64,000 nt of DNA, from NCBI GenBank assembly GCA_028712475.1, contig JAQTQB010000001.1, positions 372,001 to 436,000 of the forward strand, written 5' to 3'. Shown here piece after piece: positions 51,481-59,759 of this stretch (position 1 is the stretch's first letter; each line of letters starts with the position of its first letter). The position numbers and the translations under genes were made by a program. The notes below the pieces were generated by a model, which saw only the letters and a program-made list of their open reading frames with translations, was not told the DNA's origin and ran no database searches. This DNA comes from Verrucomicrobiales bacterium (GTDB lineage Bacteria; Verrucomicrobiota; Verrucomicrobiia; Limisphaerales; UBA11358).

Positions 51481-52443
51481 ATGGCCGGAACCGGCGAAAA
51501 AATAGACTCCGTGCGACTGAACCGTTTTGAAATGAAACGGCTGGCGCTGGCATTGGCGTTGTCGCTCGCGGCGCATTTTCTGGTGTGGGGCGGCTATGAA
51601 CTCGGCAAGAAAACCGGCCTGTGGCAGCGGTTGCACTTGCCGGCGCGGCTGCATCTGGCGCAAAAAAAATTCCCGCCGCCCGTGGTTAACGAAACCGAAC
51701 CGACGATGTTTCTGGACGTGGATCCCGACCAAGCCGCGCTGGAAGCGCCGAAAGATGCGAAATATTATTCCAGCAAAAATTCCCGCGCCGCCAATCCTGA
51801 AGCGGACCGCGATTTGAACCAGCCGAAGCTGGAGGGCAAACAATCCGACGTGCCGAAAACCAAGGACGTGCCGCGCACGCCAAATTCCAAACCGCAACCA
51901 GCCCCGGAACCGCAATCCAAAAAGGAAGAGCAGCCGGCGCAGCCCAAGCCGGTGGAACAGCCGGGCAACATGAAGCTGGCGAAGCTGGACATCTCACGGG
52001 AGGAAAAAACCCCCGCGCCGGAAAAACCCCGCACACTCAAAGAGGCGCTTGCCCAATCGAAACTAAGGCCGAGCATGGCCATGCACCAGGAGGGCGGGAT
52101 GCGGCGGACGTCGCTCGTTCCGTCGCTGGATGCGAAGGCCACCCCGTTTGGCGAATACGACCGGAAGTTCATAGATGCCGTGACGGATCGCTGGTATAGC
52201 TTGCTGGACAGCCAGAAATTCGCGCAGGACCGCAGCGGCAAGGTGACGCTCCGGTTTCGCTTGAATTACGACGGCACCATCGCTGACATGCAGATTTTGG
52301 AGAACACCGTCGGCGACCTGCTCGGCTACGTCTGCCGGAATGCGGTGACCGACCCTGCGCCGTTCGAGGCGTGGCCGTCCGACATGCGGCACATGGTCGG
52401 TGCGAATTTTCGGGAAATCACCTTCACCTTTTACTATTATTGA
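51481..52443 (+). CDS. tonB: TonB-like energy transducer
   Basis: 320 residues from the ATG at 51481. There is a short cytoplasmic N terminus, one membrane helix (LALALALSLAAHFLVWGGY), then a long Pro/Lys/Glu-rich periplasmic stretch (PNSKPQPAPEPQSKKEEQPA). The C-terminal domain (YDRKFIDAVTDRWYSLLDSQ, GKVTLRFRLNYDGTIADMQI) is TonB/TolA-like. It is followed by exbB and exbD, completing a proton-motive-force unit that powers outer membrane receptors or TolA-type envelope functions; TolA-like use is a real alternative. Confidence 0.82.
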   Translation: MAGTGEKIDSVRLNRFEMKRLALALALSLAAHFLVWGGYELGKKTGLWQRLHLPARLHLAQKKFPPPVVNETEPTMFLDVDPDQAALEAPKDAKYYSSKNSRAANPEADRDLNQPKLEGKQSDVPKTKDVPRTPNSKPQPAPEPQSKKEEQPAQPKPVEQPGNMKLAKLDISREEKTPAPEKPRTLKEALAQSKLRPSMAMHQEGGMRRTSLVPSLDAKATPFGEYDRKFIDAVTDRWYSLLDSQKFAQDRSGKVTLRFRLNYDGTIADMQILENTVGDLLGYVCRNAVTDPAPFEAWPSDMRHMVGANFREITFTFYYY

Positions 52444-52478
52444 AATTGAGCCGCGCGTTGCGGCCGTGGAAAAAATTT

Positions 52479-53069
52479 ATGGACGCACTTATTTATACGT
52501 TGCTGGCGCTGACTTCGATTGTCGGGCTGGCGTTTATCGTGGAACGCGGGCTGGCCCTGCGCTGGGACAAGGTCGTGCCGCCGGCCATCGAAGAAGCGCT
52601 CGCCGCGTGCCGGACACGCGCCGACGTGGAACAATTGCGGCTGGCCTGCGCGCAAAAACCGTCGCCGCTCGGACGCCTGCTGACGCTCGCCGCAGACCAC
52701 CTCGACTGGCCGAAGGCGGACAACGTGGATGCGATCCAGTCCGCCGCGCGCCATGAAATCGTGCGGCTGGAACGCGGGATTGTCGTGATGGAGATCATCG
52801 TCGGCATCGCGCCGCTGCTTGGTCTGGTCGGCACGATTGCGGGCATGATGACCGTGTTCGGCGACCTCGGCCAGACGGGCTTGAACGACGCCGCCAAGCT
52901 GGCGCAGGGCATCGCGCTGATCCTGCGGGCAACGCTCATCGGCCTGCTCATCGCCATCCCGGCGCTCATTGCGTGGAGTTATTTCAGCAAGAAAGTCGAG
53001 GTGCTCGCCGTGGAGATGGAGGCGCTGTGCGACGATTTCATCCGGCGGCAATATCGCAACGACAAATGA
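52479..53069 (+). CDS. exbB: ExbB/TolQ proton channel protein
   Basis: 196 residues from the ATG at 52479. The N-terminal membrane helix is LIYTLLALTSIVGLAFIVER. The MotA/TolQ/ExbB domain follows: IVVMEIIVGIAPLLGLVGTI, GMMTVFGDLGQTG and ALILRATLIGLLIAIPALIA, with the conserved Thr/Gly residues of the proton path. It starts 35 bases after tonB. With ExbD it forms the stator complex in the inner membrane. Confidence 0.92.
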   Translation: MDALIYTLLALTSIVGLAFIVERGLALRWDKVVPPAIEEALAACRTRADVEQLRLACAQKPSPLGRLLTLAADHLDWPKADNVDAIQSAARHEIVRLERGIVVMEIIVGIAPLLGLVGTIAGMMTVFGDLGQTGLNDAAKLAQGIALILRATLIGLLIAIPALIAWSYFSKKVEVLAVEMEALCDDFIRRQYRNDK

Positions 53070-53073
53070 AGAA

Positions 53074-53169
53074 ACATCGAACATCGAACATCCAACGCCC
53101 AACATCCAATGATTGTGCGGACGCAATTTCTTTGGGAGTTCAATGTTGGATGTTGGATGTTGGATGTTC
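53074..53169. repeat. Inverted repeat of GAACATCCAAC/GTTGGATGTT
   Basis: AACATCGAACATCGAACATC and CAACATCCAATG face CAATGTTGGATGTTGGATGT and TGGATGTT. It fills the exbB-exbD gap and could form a hairpin in the operon mRNA. Confidence 0.75.
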
Positions 53170-53182
53170 CCCCTTTTAAATT

Positions 53183-53620
53183 ATGCACTTTCAGGTTCGC
53201 AAACGCCGCAACACGCCGACGGTCATCATCGTTGCGCTGGTGGACGTGCTCGTGGTGCTGCTGATTTTCCTGATGGTCACGACCACGTTCAAGCAGCAGC
53301 CCGCGCTCAAGCTGGCGCTGCCGGAATCCTCGTCGGCCCAGAAATCCGGGGTGACCACCAACGAACCGCCGTTCATTATCAATATCACCTCCAACGCCGT
53401 CATCGTTGTGGGCACGGAGAAAATGCCGATTGAGCCTAAAAACCTCAAGGCCCGGTTGCAGGCGGAAGTCGCCAAAAATCCGCAGCTCCGGCTTGCCATT
53501 AACGCGGATCGGAACGCGCCGTTCTACCGGATTGTGAACGTGATGGACATTGCCAAGGAATTGAAGATCAAATCCGTCAGCGCCTCCACGGCGGCGGCAA
53601 AGGAAGCGGCCAAGCCGTGA
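53183..53620 (+). CDS. exbD: ExbD/TolR biopolymer transport protein
   Basis: 145 residues. It has one N-terminal membrane helix with the key aspartate (VIIVALVDVLVVLLIFLMVT, Asp in ALVDVL) that carries protons. The periplasmic domain is PALKLALPESSSAQKS and IEPKNLKARLQAEVAKNPQL. It pairs with ExbB and TonB upstream. The gap of 113 bases before it is filled by the GAACATCCAAC repeat, which may lower ExbD expression relative to ExbB. Confidence 0.92.
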   Translation: MHFQVRKRRNTPTVIIVALVDVLVVLLIFLMVTTTFKQQPALKLALPESSSAQKSGVTTNEPPFIINITSNAVIVVGTEKMPIEPKNLKARLQAEVAKNPQLRLAINADRNAPFYRIVNVMDIAKELKIKSVSASTAAAKEAAKP

Positions 53621-53628
53621 AATAAAAG

Positions 53629-53710
53629 GTGGGGCGAGACTCCGTCGAGCCCTGACTTCCAAAAAACGAACTTAAAATTTGGGCTCGACGGAGTCTCGCC
53701 CCCCCCCCAC
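53629..53710. repeat. Inverted repeat between convergent exbD and asd
   Basis: GGGGCGAGACTCCGTCGAGC and GCTCGACGGAGTCTCGCCCC form 22-base arms (53631-53652 and 53681-53702). A run of ten C follows. The arms are the same word as in panC and at 12608. It probably acts as a two-way terminator. Confidence 0.85.
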
Positions 53711-53713
53711 AAT

Positions 53714-54718
53714 TTACTTCAACAGCTCTTCCGCGATCTGCACCGCGTTGAGCGCCGCGCCTTTGAGCAGTTGATCGCCGCTCACCCAGAAGCACAGGCC
53801 GTTGTCCAGCGCGCAGTCCAGACGGAGGCGGCCCACTTCGCAGTTGTATTGCTCGGAAGTGTGGAGCGGCATCGGATATTTTTTGTTCTCCGGCTCGTCC
53901 ACCACGTCGAGGCCGGGCGCTTTGAGCAGCACGGCGCGGGCGGCGGCCACGGTCACGGGCTTTTCAAATTCTGCGCTCACGGCGATGGAATGGGAACGAT
54001 AGACCGGCACGCGCACGCAGGTCACGCTGGCGCGGAACGCCGGGTGATGCATGATTTTGCGGCCTTCGTTTTCCATCTTCATCTCTTCCTTCGTGTAGCC
54101 GCTGGGCAGAAATGAATCCACCTGCGGGATCACATTGAAGGCGATCTGGTGCGGATAAACTTCCTTTGTCACCGGCTGTTTGCCGACGATCTGTTCCACC
54201 TGGCGTTCGAGTTCTTCCAACGCCTTCGCGCCCGTGCCGCTCACGGCCTGATAGCTCGATGCAAAAATGCGCTTCACGCCGAACGCCTGATGCAGCGGAT
54301 ACAACGCCATGAGCGTGATGGCCGTGGTGCAATTGGGATTGGCGATGATGCCCTTGTGCTGCTTCACGTCGGCGGCGTTGATCTCCGGCACGACGAGCGG
54401 CACATCCGGGTCTTGCCGGAACACGCTGGAATTATCCACGACCACGCAGCCTGCCTTCACGGCGGCGGGCGCAAATTCCTTCGAGATGCTGCCGCCCGCG
54501 CTGAACAGGGCGATGTCAATGCCGGCGAACGAATCCTTCGTGAGTTCCTGCACCGTGATGTCCCGGCCTTTGAACTTGAGCTTCCTGCCGGTCGAACGGG
54601 CGGAAGCGAGCAAGGTGAGCCTGCCCGCGGGAAAATTTCTTTTTTCCAGCGTCTTGATCATTTCGATGCCGACAGCGCCGGTCGCGCCGACCACGGCCAC
54701 ATGAGGATTCCGGTTCAT
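53714..54718 (-). CDS. asd: Aspartate-semialdehyde dehydrogenase
   Basis: 334 residues from the ATG at 54718 (MNRNPHVAVVGATGAVGIEM). Asd reduces aspartyl phosphate to the semialdehyde for lysine, threonine, methionine and diaminopimelate synthesis. The NADP motif is VVGATGAVG and the catalytic Cys is in IANPNCTTAITLMAL. FASSYQAVSGTGAKALEELE and VRVPVYRSHSIAVSAEF (catalytic His) also match. Stop and exbD stop are separated by the inverted repeat. Confidence 0.96.
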   Translation of the reverse strand: MNRNPHVAVVGATGAVGIEMIKTLEKRNFPAGRLTLLASARSTGRKLKFKGRDITVQELTKDSFAGIDIALFSAGGSISKEFAPAAVKAGCVVVDNSSVFRQDPDVPLVVPEINAADVKQHKGIIANPNCTTAITLMALYPLHQAFGVKRIFASSYQAVSGTGAKALEELERQVEQIVGKQPVTKEVYPHQIAFNVIPQVDSFLPSGYTKEEMKMENEGRKIMHHPAFRASVTCVRVPVYRSHSIAVSAEFEKPVTVAAARAVLLKAPGLDVVDEPENKKYPMPLHTSEQYNCEVGRLRLDCALDNGLCFWVSGDQLLKGAALNAVQIAEELLK

Positions 54719-54849
54719 AAAGGGCGCGAAATATACCAGATATCGCCCTTGCGTCAATCACACCAGCCGGGACCCAACACATTTTCTTTTGATTTCTGAT
54801 TGACCGGCGTTGCGACGTATGACGAAATGATAGACCTAAATTTTTTCAG

Positions 54850-57800
54850 ATGCCGAAATCAGCAAATCGAAATGGGAACAGCCCGCGCGCGGGCACGACG
54901 AAATACGACGCCCATCATAAGGTGCTGTCGCAAACCTATGGCGCCTTCGCGGATCTGCGTCGGGAACTTTCCGATTCCAAGACCACCGTCAACGAGCGCG
55001 AGGAGATGCTGCGCAGCTTCGCGGCCTGTCCCGATTCGCAGCGCGCGTGGCTGCTGCTGGAGGATTATTTCGAGAAACTGCTGCTCTCGCGCAAGGATTT
55101 CCCCGACACGAACTGGTGGCCGCGCCTTTTGAATGCGACCGGCAAAACGCGACTGGAAGAACTCGCGTTTTTGTTTTTACGCGCGAAACGTTCCGTGCCG
55201 CCGGAATTGTCGGCGCACGCGAGCTTGGATCGTTTTGCGAAGGCCGAGGAAGCCGAGCAGGAAGTGAAGCTCGTGCAGGAGCTGGAAAAATGGCTCGCGC
55301 CGCCCGCGTTGCCGCTGCTCGACACGCCGCGCGCCACGCTCCGCGTCGCCTGCCGCGTGCAGGCGGGCGAGGACGAACCGTCGCATCACCGGCTCGCGGT
55401 GCAGTTTCTTCTGTCGCGTCCGCGCACGGGCGAGAAGGCGCGCACGTTGCGCGAGATGATTGACCTCGTCGTCCGCGCCACGCACGAGCAGGAATTGTTT
55501 CCGCCGGGCGACTGGGAATTCATCCAGTGGATCGCCGACACGCACCGCAACCGCAATGACGGTGCTGACACGCTGGTCTTGTCGGACGCGGAACTGCTCC
55601 AATGGCTCGCGCGCTGGGGCCACACGAACCGCCTCGAACTCGCCGACAACGGCCAGCCGCTGCACTTTCAAGGTCAGGTCGTCGCGCTCACGCCGCATCT
55701 TGAAAACGGCGACAAGGAACTGTCTTTCACGCACCACATCGCGCTGCCCGGCGGTGAAAATCATTCCGTCGGCAATGTGAAGTTTTTCAACCACCAGCCG
55801 CCGCTCGCATTGGTGGGCAACACTTTTTTCCTGCTCCGCAACGCGCCGCCGTCGCCGGTGCTGCGTCATCTCGCCAAACAGCCGTCCGTCCCGGTCCGCA
55901 AATTGAGCCACCGGCTGCTGCTGCATCTGCGCAAGACGCAGTCCAATCACGGCGTGGACTGGGAAAGCCTGTGCGTCGCGCATCCGGCGACGCCGCAGTT
56001 CGTGTTTGAACTGCTCGACGAAACCGTCCGTCTGCGGCTGCTCGCGAAAAGTCTGCGCGACAAAAGCACCTGGTTTTGGAACGGCCACGAATGGGTGCCG
56101 AACGACCGCAAACATCGCGCGGGCGACAAGCCGGAAATCCTCGATGACCCGCGCCTCGAACCCGCGACGCAATGGCTGCGCCGGCTCGACTGGTTCACGC
56201 CGGAATCCGGTTTGTGGATTGGCGATGCGAATGAAAATTTCCTGGATTCACTCGCAGGCGCATGGGCGACGCGTCCGGCAGAAGCGGAATTTCTCGGCAA
56301 CCCGGCGTTTCACCGGCTGTTCCTTACGCCGCGTCTGCTCAAGCCCAAGCTCATCGTCAAGGGCAGCGGCATTGACTGGCTCGCTGTTTCCGCCGAGTGG
56401 GAACAGGAAGGGCTGAAACTTTCCAAGGCCGACCTCGAGCGGCTCGCGAGCGCGACCGGACGTTTTGTGAAGCTGCCGAATTCCGGCTGGGTCGAACTCG
56501 ACACCGCCGCCGTGCAGGGCGCGCACGAGGCGATGGCCGAGATGGGCGTGGAAGGCCTCATCGCCGTGCCGCAGCGCATCGGCCTGGAAAACGTGGCGCA
56601 TCTGGACGAGGACGGGTTGACGCGCTTTGTGGATTCGCCGGAGGCGCAGGCGTTGCGCGAACGTGTCCGCGATTTCAAGGGCGTTCCGTCCGTCAACCTG
56701 CCGAAAAATTTGCAGGCGGAACTGCGGCCGTATCAAAAGGACGGCTTCGATTTTCTGGCCCATCTCGTGCAAATCAAGCTCGGCGGCATTCTGGCCGACG
56801 ACATGGGCCTCGGCAAAACGCTGCAAACCTTGACGTGGCTGGGCTGGCTCAAGGAACGCAACACGAAAAATCCCAAGCCGTCGCTCGTCATCTGCCCGGC
56901 ATCCGTGCTGCACAACTGGCGGCGCGAGGCGGAAAAATTCACGCCGAATTTAAAAGTGCTCGTGCTGGAAAGCGGCGCGGCGCGGCACAACTTGCGGAAA
57001 CAGATTCCGCAAAACGACATCATCGTCACGAACTACGCGCTGCTGCGGCGTGACTTGGAGGAATTGCAGAAGTTCGCTTTCCGCGCGGTCATCCTCGACG
57101 AGGCGCAGTTCATCAAAAATCCCGGCGCGCAGGTCACGCAATCCGTCAAGCAGCTCAAGTCCGAGAACCGCATCGCGCTCACCGGCACGCCGCTGGAAAA
57201 CCGGCTGCTTGATTTGTGGAGCATCGTGGATTTTGTGCAGCCGAATTATCTCGGAAATCAGGAACATTTTCTCGATACCTACGAACCGCGCGGCGAAAAC
57301 GCCGAGTCCGAACAGCGCATCGCGCGCAAACGGCTTTCCGCGAAATTGCGCCCGTTATTGTTGCGCCGCCTGAAGAAGCACGTCGCGAAGGATCTGCCCG
57401 ACCGCATCGAGGAACGCCTGGATTGTCCGCTCGGCGACGAACAGCGGAAACTTTATCTCGCCGAACTGCGCCGCAGCCGCGACCAGATCCAGCAGGCCGT
57501 CGCGGAGCAGGGCCTCAACAAAAGCAAGATGCACGTCCTCGCCGCGCTCACGCGGTTGCGGCAGGTCTGCTGCCATCCGTCGCTCGTCGGCAACGACACC
57601 GCGTCCGGTAAAACGGAAACGCTGTTTGAGCTGCTTGACCCGCTGGTGGCCGACGGCCAGAAAGTGCTGGTCTTCTCGCAGTTCGTGCAGATGCTGCACA
57701 TCCTTGAAAAGGAATGTCAGGCGCGGAACATCCCGACGCACATCCTCACCGGCCAGACAAAGGATCGTCAGGCGGTCGTCAACGCATTTCAAGGCGACAA

Positions 57801-58113
57801 GGGCGCGGGCGTTTTCCTGTTAAGCTTGCGCGCGGCGGGAACGGGCTTGAATCTGACGAACGCCAGCTACGTGGTGCTTTACGACCCGTGGTGGAATCCG
57901 GCGGTCGAGGCGCAGGCCATTGACCGTTCGCATCGCATCGGCCAGACGCAGACGGTGAACGCCTACCGCCTCATCGCGCCCGGCACCGTCGAGGAAAAGA
58001 TCTGGGAACTGCAGCAGAGCAAGGCGCAGACGATCGCCGACGTGCTCGGCGAAGAAGGTTTCGCGCGCAGCCTCACGACGACGGATCTGGAATATCTGTT
58101 CGCGGAGGATTGA
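54850..58113 (+). CDS. SNF2-family (Swi2/Snf2) helicase-like ATPase
   Basis: 1087 residues. The C-terminal ~460 residues are the Snf2 motor: LADDMGLGKTLQTLTWL (Walker A, near residue 651), CPASVLHNWRREAEKF, VILDEAQFIKNPGAQVTQ, ALTGTPLENRLLDLWS, VLVFSQFVQMLHILEKE, LLSLRAAGTGLNLTNASYV and DRSHRIGQTQTVNAYRL. The N-terminal ~600 residues are unannotated and helical with Trp-rich parts. No nuclease or methyltransferase is adjacent, so it is a solitary bacterial Snf2 protein that remodels DNA- or RNA-polymerase complexes (family inference). Confidence 0.93.
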   Translation: MPKSANRNGNSPRAGTTKYDAHHKVLSQTYGAFADLRRELSDSKTTVNEREEMLRSFAACPDSQRAWLLLEDYFEKLLLSRKDFPDTNWWPRLLNATGKTRLEELAFLFLRAKRSVPPELSAHASLDRFAKAEEAEQEVKLVQELEKWLAPPALPLLDTPRATLRVACRVQAGEDEPSHHRLAVQFLLSRPRTGEKARTLREMIDLVVRATHEQELFPPGDWEFIQWIADTHRNRNDGADTLVLSDAELLQWLARWGHTNRLELADNGQPLHFQGQVVALTPHLENGDKELSFTHHIALPGGENHSVGNVKFFNHQPPLALVGNTFFLLRNAPPSPVLRHLAKQPSVPVRKLSHRLLLHLRKTQSNHGVDWESLCVAHPATPQFVFELLDETVRLRLLAKSLRDKSTWFWNGHEWVPNDRKHRAGDKPEILDDPRLEPATQWLRRLDWFTPESGLWIGDANENFLDSLAGAWATRPAEAEFLGNPAFHRLFLTPRLLKPKLIVKGSGIDWLAVSAEWEQEGLKLSKADLERLASATGRFVKLPNSGWVELDTAAVQGAHEAMAEMGVEGLIAVPQRIGLENVAHLDEDGLTRFVDSPEAQALRERVRDFKGVPSVNLPKNLQAELRPYQKDGFDFLAHLVQIKLGGILADDMGLGKTLQTLTWLGWLKERNTKNPKPSLVICPASVLHNWRREAEKFTPNLKVLVLESGAARHNLRKQIPQNDIIVTNYALLRRDLEELQKFAFRAVILDEAQFIKNPGAQVTQSVKQLKSENRIALTGTPLENRLLDLWSIVDFVQPNYLGNQEHFLDTYEPRGENAESEQRIARKRLSAKLRPLLLRRLKKHVAKDLPDRIEERLDCPLGDEQRKLYLAELRRSRDQIQQAVAEQGLNKSKMHVLAALTRLRQVCCHPSLVGNDTASGKTETLFELLDPLVADGQKVLVFSQFVQMLHILEKECQARNIPTHILTGQTKDRQAVVNAFQGDKGAGVFLLSLRAAGTGLNLTNASYVVLYDPWWNPAVEAQAIDRSHRIGQTQTVNAYRLIAPGTVEEKIWELQQSKAQTIADVLGEEGFARSLTTTDLEYLFAED

Positions 58114-58122
58114 AAACTAAAG

Positions 58123-59304
58123 TCAGGTCGTTACAGAAATGTTGCGGATTCGTTTTCTGATGAGAAACGCAATGAGCGCGGCGATTCCTCCGACAACCAA
58201 GGCTAGGAGAATCCCGCCAATCGCCCCCAAAGTGATATTCAGTGCTTTATTTGGCCTTACTGGCGCATTGCCAGGTTTGGCCGTGGTAACGATTTCCGCC
58301 ATTGAAGTATTCGGAATTTGTTCGTCTATTTTTTCGGCCTCAATATGGGCGGCGAGTAGTTTGTGAAACTGAAGTAGCTGTGCCAATTCGCGTTTTTTGT
58401 CCCAATAAGGCTGCTCTTGCGGTGATATAGTTGGGCTTGGGGTGAGGGCTAGCGAATCTTGATAATTTATTTTTAGATCCCGCCGCAGGCTGTCTAGGTT
58501 GGCTTGCAAAGTCTGGATTTGTTCTGCCTCTTGCCTAAATTCCGACTGCAATACCCCGAGGCCTTTTGCGGTTAATGTCGCGTGGTATTTCACTCGATAA
58601 TCCTGATAGGATTGGGCAATGGCATTAGCGATTTGTGCGGCCTCATTTTTATCATTGCTATAAACAGCAATTTCGATGAGCGAGGTATTGCGCACGGGAG
58701 TGAGCTTAATTCGTTTTTTAAGCATTTCCAGCGTGTTCTCTGTCTTGAGCGGTTCGTTATAACCATATTTTTTGCCCCAGATAGAGTTTAGATTGAGTTT
58801 CTCTATGACCGGTTCTAGAACGAGTTGGGACTCCATGATTTCAAACGTTGTTTGGATGAAATACGGATCGTTAGACGGTGTGCCACGAACTGGCTCATCC
58901 GATTCTACCTTCATACACGAAATACTGGCATACGTTTCCGGCAACAGAAATGTGACGGCCACCGTTGTGCAAAGGATTAAAAGAAACACCATGACAAACA
59001 CCTTGAAAAAAGCTGTGCGCGGTTGAGTCAATATAGTCATTTTGTCGAACATAGATTTCCTTTCGTTAAGAGCGGCAAGACGTTCAGTAATTGAAGTGTT
59101 CACCAAATCCGGCAAGACGCGCAGCCAGAGTCTGGCCACACCCCAGCCTCGTGATTCATTCCACGCATCGCGGCACTGGTCGCGGAATAGTTGGGCCATC
59201 GCCGGGCCATAATCCGCGCGGTGCGCCTTGGGATACGCCAGCAGCAGCCGGCAATAAAGTCTTTGCGAAACCGCCAGCGTCTGATTGTTGAAGTCTTTTG
59301 ACAT
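58123..59304 (-). CDS. Wzz-like chain-length protein with ABC-permease 'prefix' domain
   Basis: 393 residues. The first ~75 residues (QRLYCRLLLAYPKAHRADYG, then LFRDQCRDAWNESRG and RLWLRVLPDL) match the N-terminal prefix found in Acidobacteria-style FtsX permeases. A membrane helix follows (FKVFVMVFLLILCTTVAVTF), then a Wzz domain (NDPYFIQTTFEIMESQLVLE, YSNDKNEAAQIANAIAQSYQ), a coiled coil and a second helix (ITLGAIGGILLALVVGGIAA). No kinase domain is attached. The upstream PadR gene is four bases away, so the pair is co-transcribed. The combination is unusual; the role may be envelope polymer length control. Confidence 0.75.
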   Translation of the reverse strand: MSKDFNNQTLAVSQRLYCRLLLAYPKAHRADYGPAMAQLFRDQCRDAWNESRGWGVARLWLRVLPDLVNTSITERLAALNERKSMFDKMTILTQPRTAFFKVFVMVFLLILCTTVAVTFLLPETYASISCMKVESDEPVRGTPSNDPYFIQTTFEIMESQLVLEPVIEKLNLNSIWGKKYGYNEPLKTENTLEMLKKRIKLTPVRNTSLIEIAVYSNDKNEAAQIANAIAQSYQDYRVKYHATLTAKGLGVLQSEFRQEAEQIQTLQANLDSLRRDLKINYQDSLALTPSPTISPQEQPYWDKKRELAQLLQFHKLLAAHIEAEKIDEQIPNTSMAEIVTTAKPGNAPVRPNKALNITLGAIGGILLALVVGGIAALIAFLIRKRIRNISVTT

Positions 59305-59308
59305 CAGT

Positions 59309-59671
59309 TTACACAGGTTTGCGAATCAATTTTTTCCCGCGCGCAATGTCAACAATCTCCGCATAGCGCCGCGCCTCTGCCTTGACCACCTCTTCGCCAA
59401 CTCCGGTCAACCGATAATACCGACGGCGCTCATCATCCAAGCGCGGGTCAGGGCGTTCGTGAGATTCCTCGATCAACTGCACTTCTAGCAAGCGTTTCAC
59501 CGTGCCATATAAAGTCCCCGGCCCCATTTTAATTTGTCCGTTCGTGCTCCCGGCTACTTCCTGCATAATGGCATAACCATGCCGCTCCTCGCCCGCCAGC
59601 GCGAGCAGCACATGAAACACCGCCGGTGTGAGCGGCAACATACTTTCGGGATCAATTTTTGGATTTGCCAT
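59309..59671 (-). CDS. PadR-family transcriptional regulator
   Basis: 120 residues. Winged helix: LTPAVFHVLLALAGEERHGY, IKMGPGTLYGTVKRLLEVQL and RRYYRLTGVGEEVVKAEARR are the PadR core. PadR proteins repress neighbouring transporters or stress genes. A 15-base palindrome (59683-59697) lies just before the start codon. The downstream gene starts after four bases, so PadR likely controls itself and the Wzz-like protein. The MacAB-like operon upstream (59760-64000) on the same strand may be a further target. Confidence 0.93.
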   Translation of the reverse strand: MANPKIDPESMLPLTPAVFHVLLALAGEERHGYAIMQEVAGSTNGQIKMGPGTLYGTVKRLLEVQLIEESHERPDPRLDDERRRYYRLTGVGEEVVKAEARRYAEIVDIARGKKLIRKPV

Positions 59672-59682
59672 TTTAACAGATG

Positions 59683-59697
59683 TATCGGTTACGGATA
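59683..59697. promoter_or_regulatory. Candidate PadR operator
   Basis: TATCGGTTACGGATA, a palindrome with one mismatched pair around a central T, lies 11 bases before the padR ATG. It is followed by the AT-rich TATAATTAACC (59695-59705), likely the -10 region on the plus-strand view. Confidence 0.5.
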
Positions 59698-59759
59698 TAA
59701 TTAACCAAAGCTACCATTATGTCAACGCCATTTTGAATTTTTCAACGCGCTGCGTGGCT

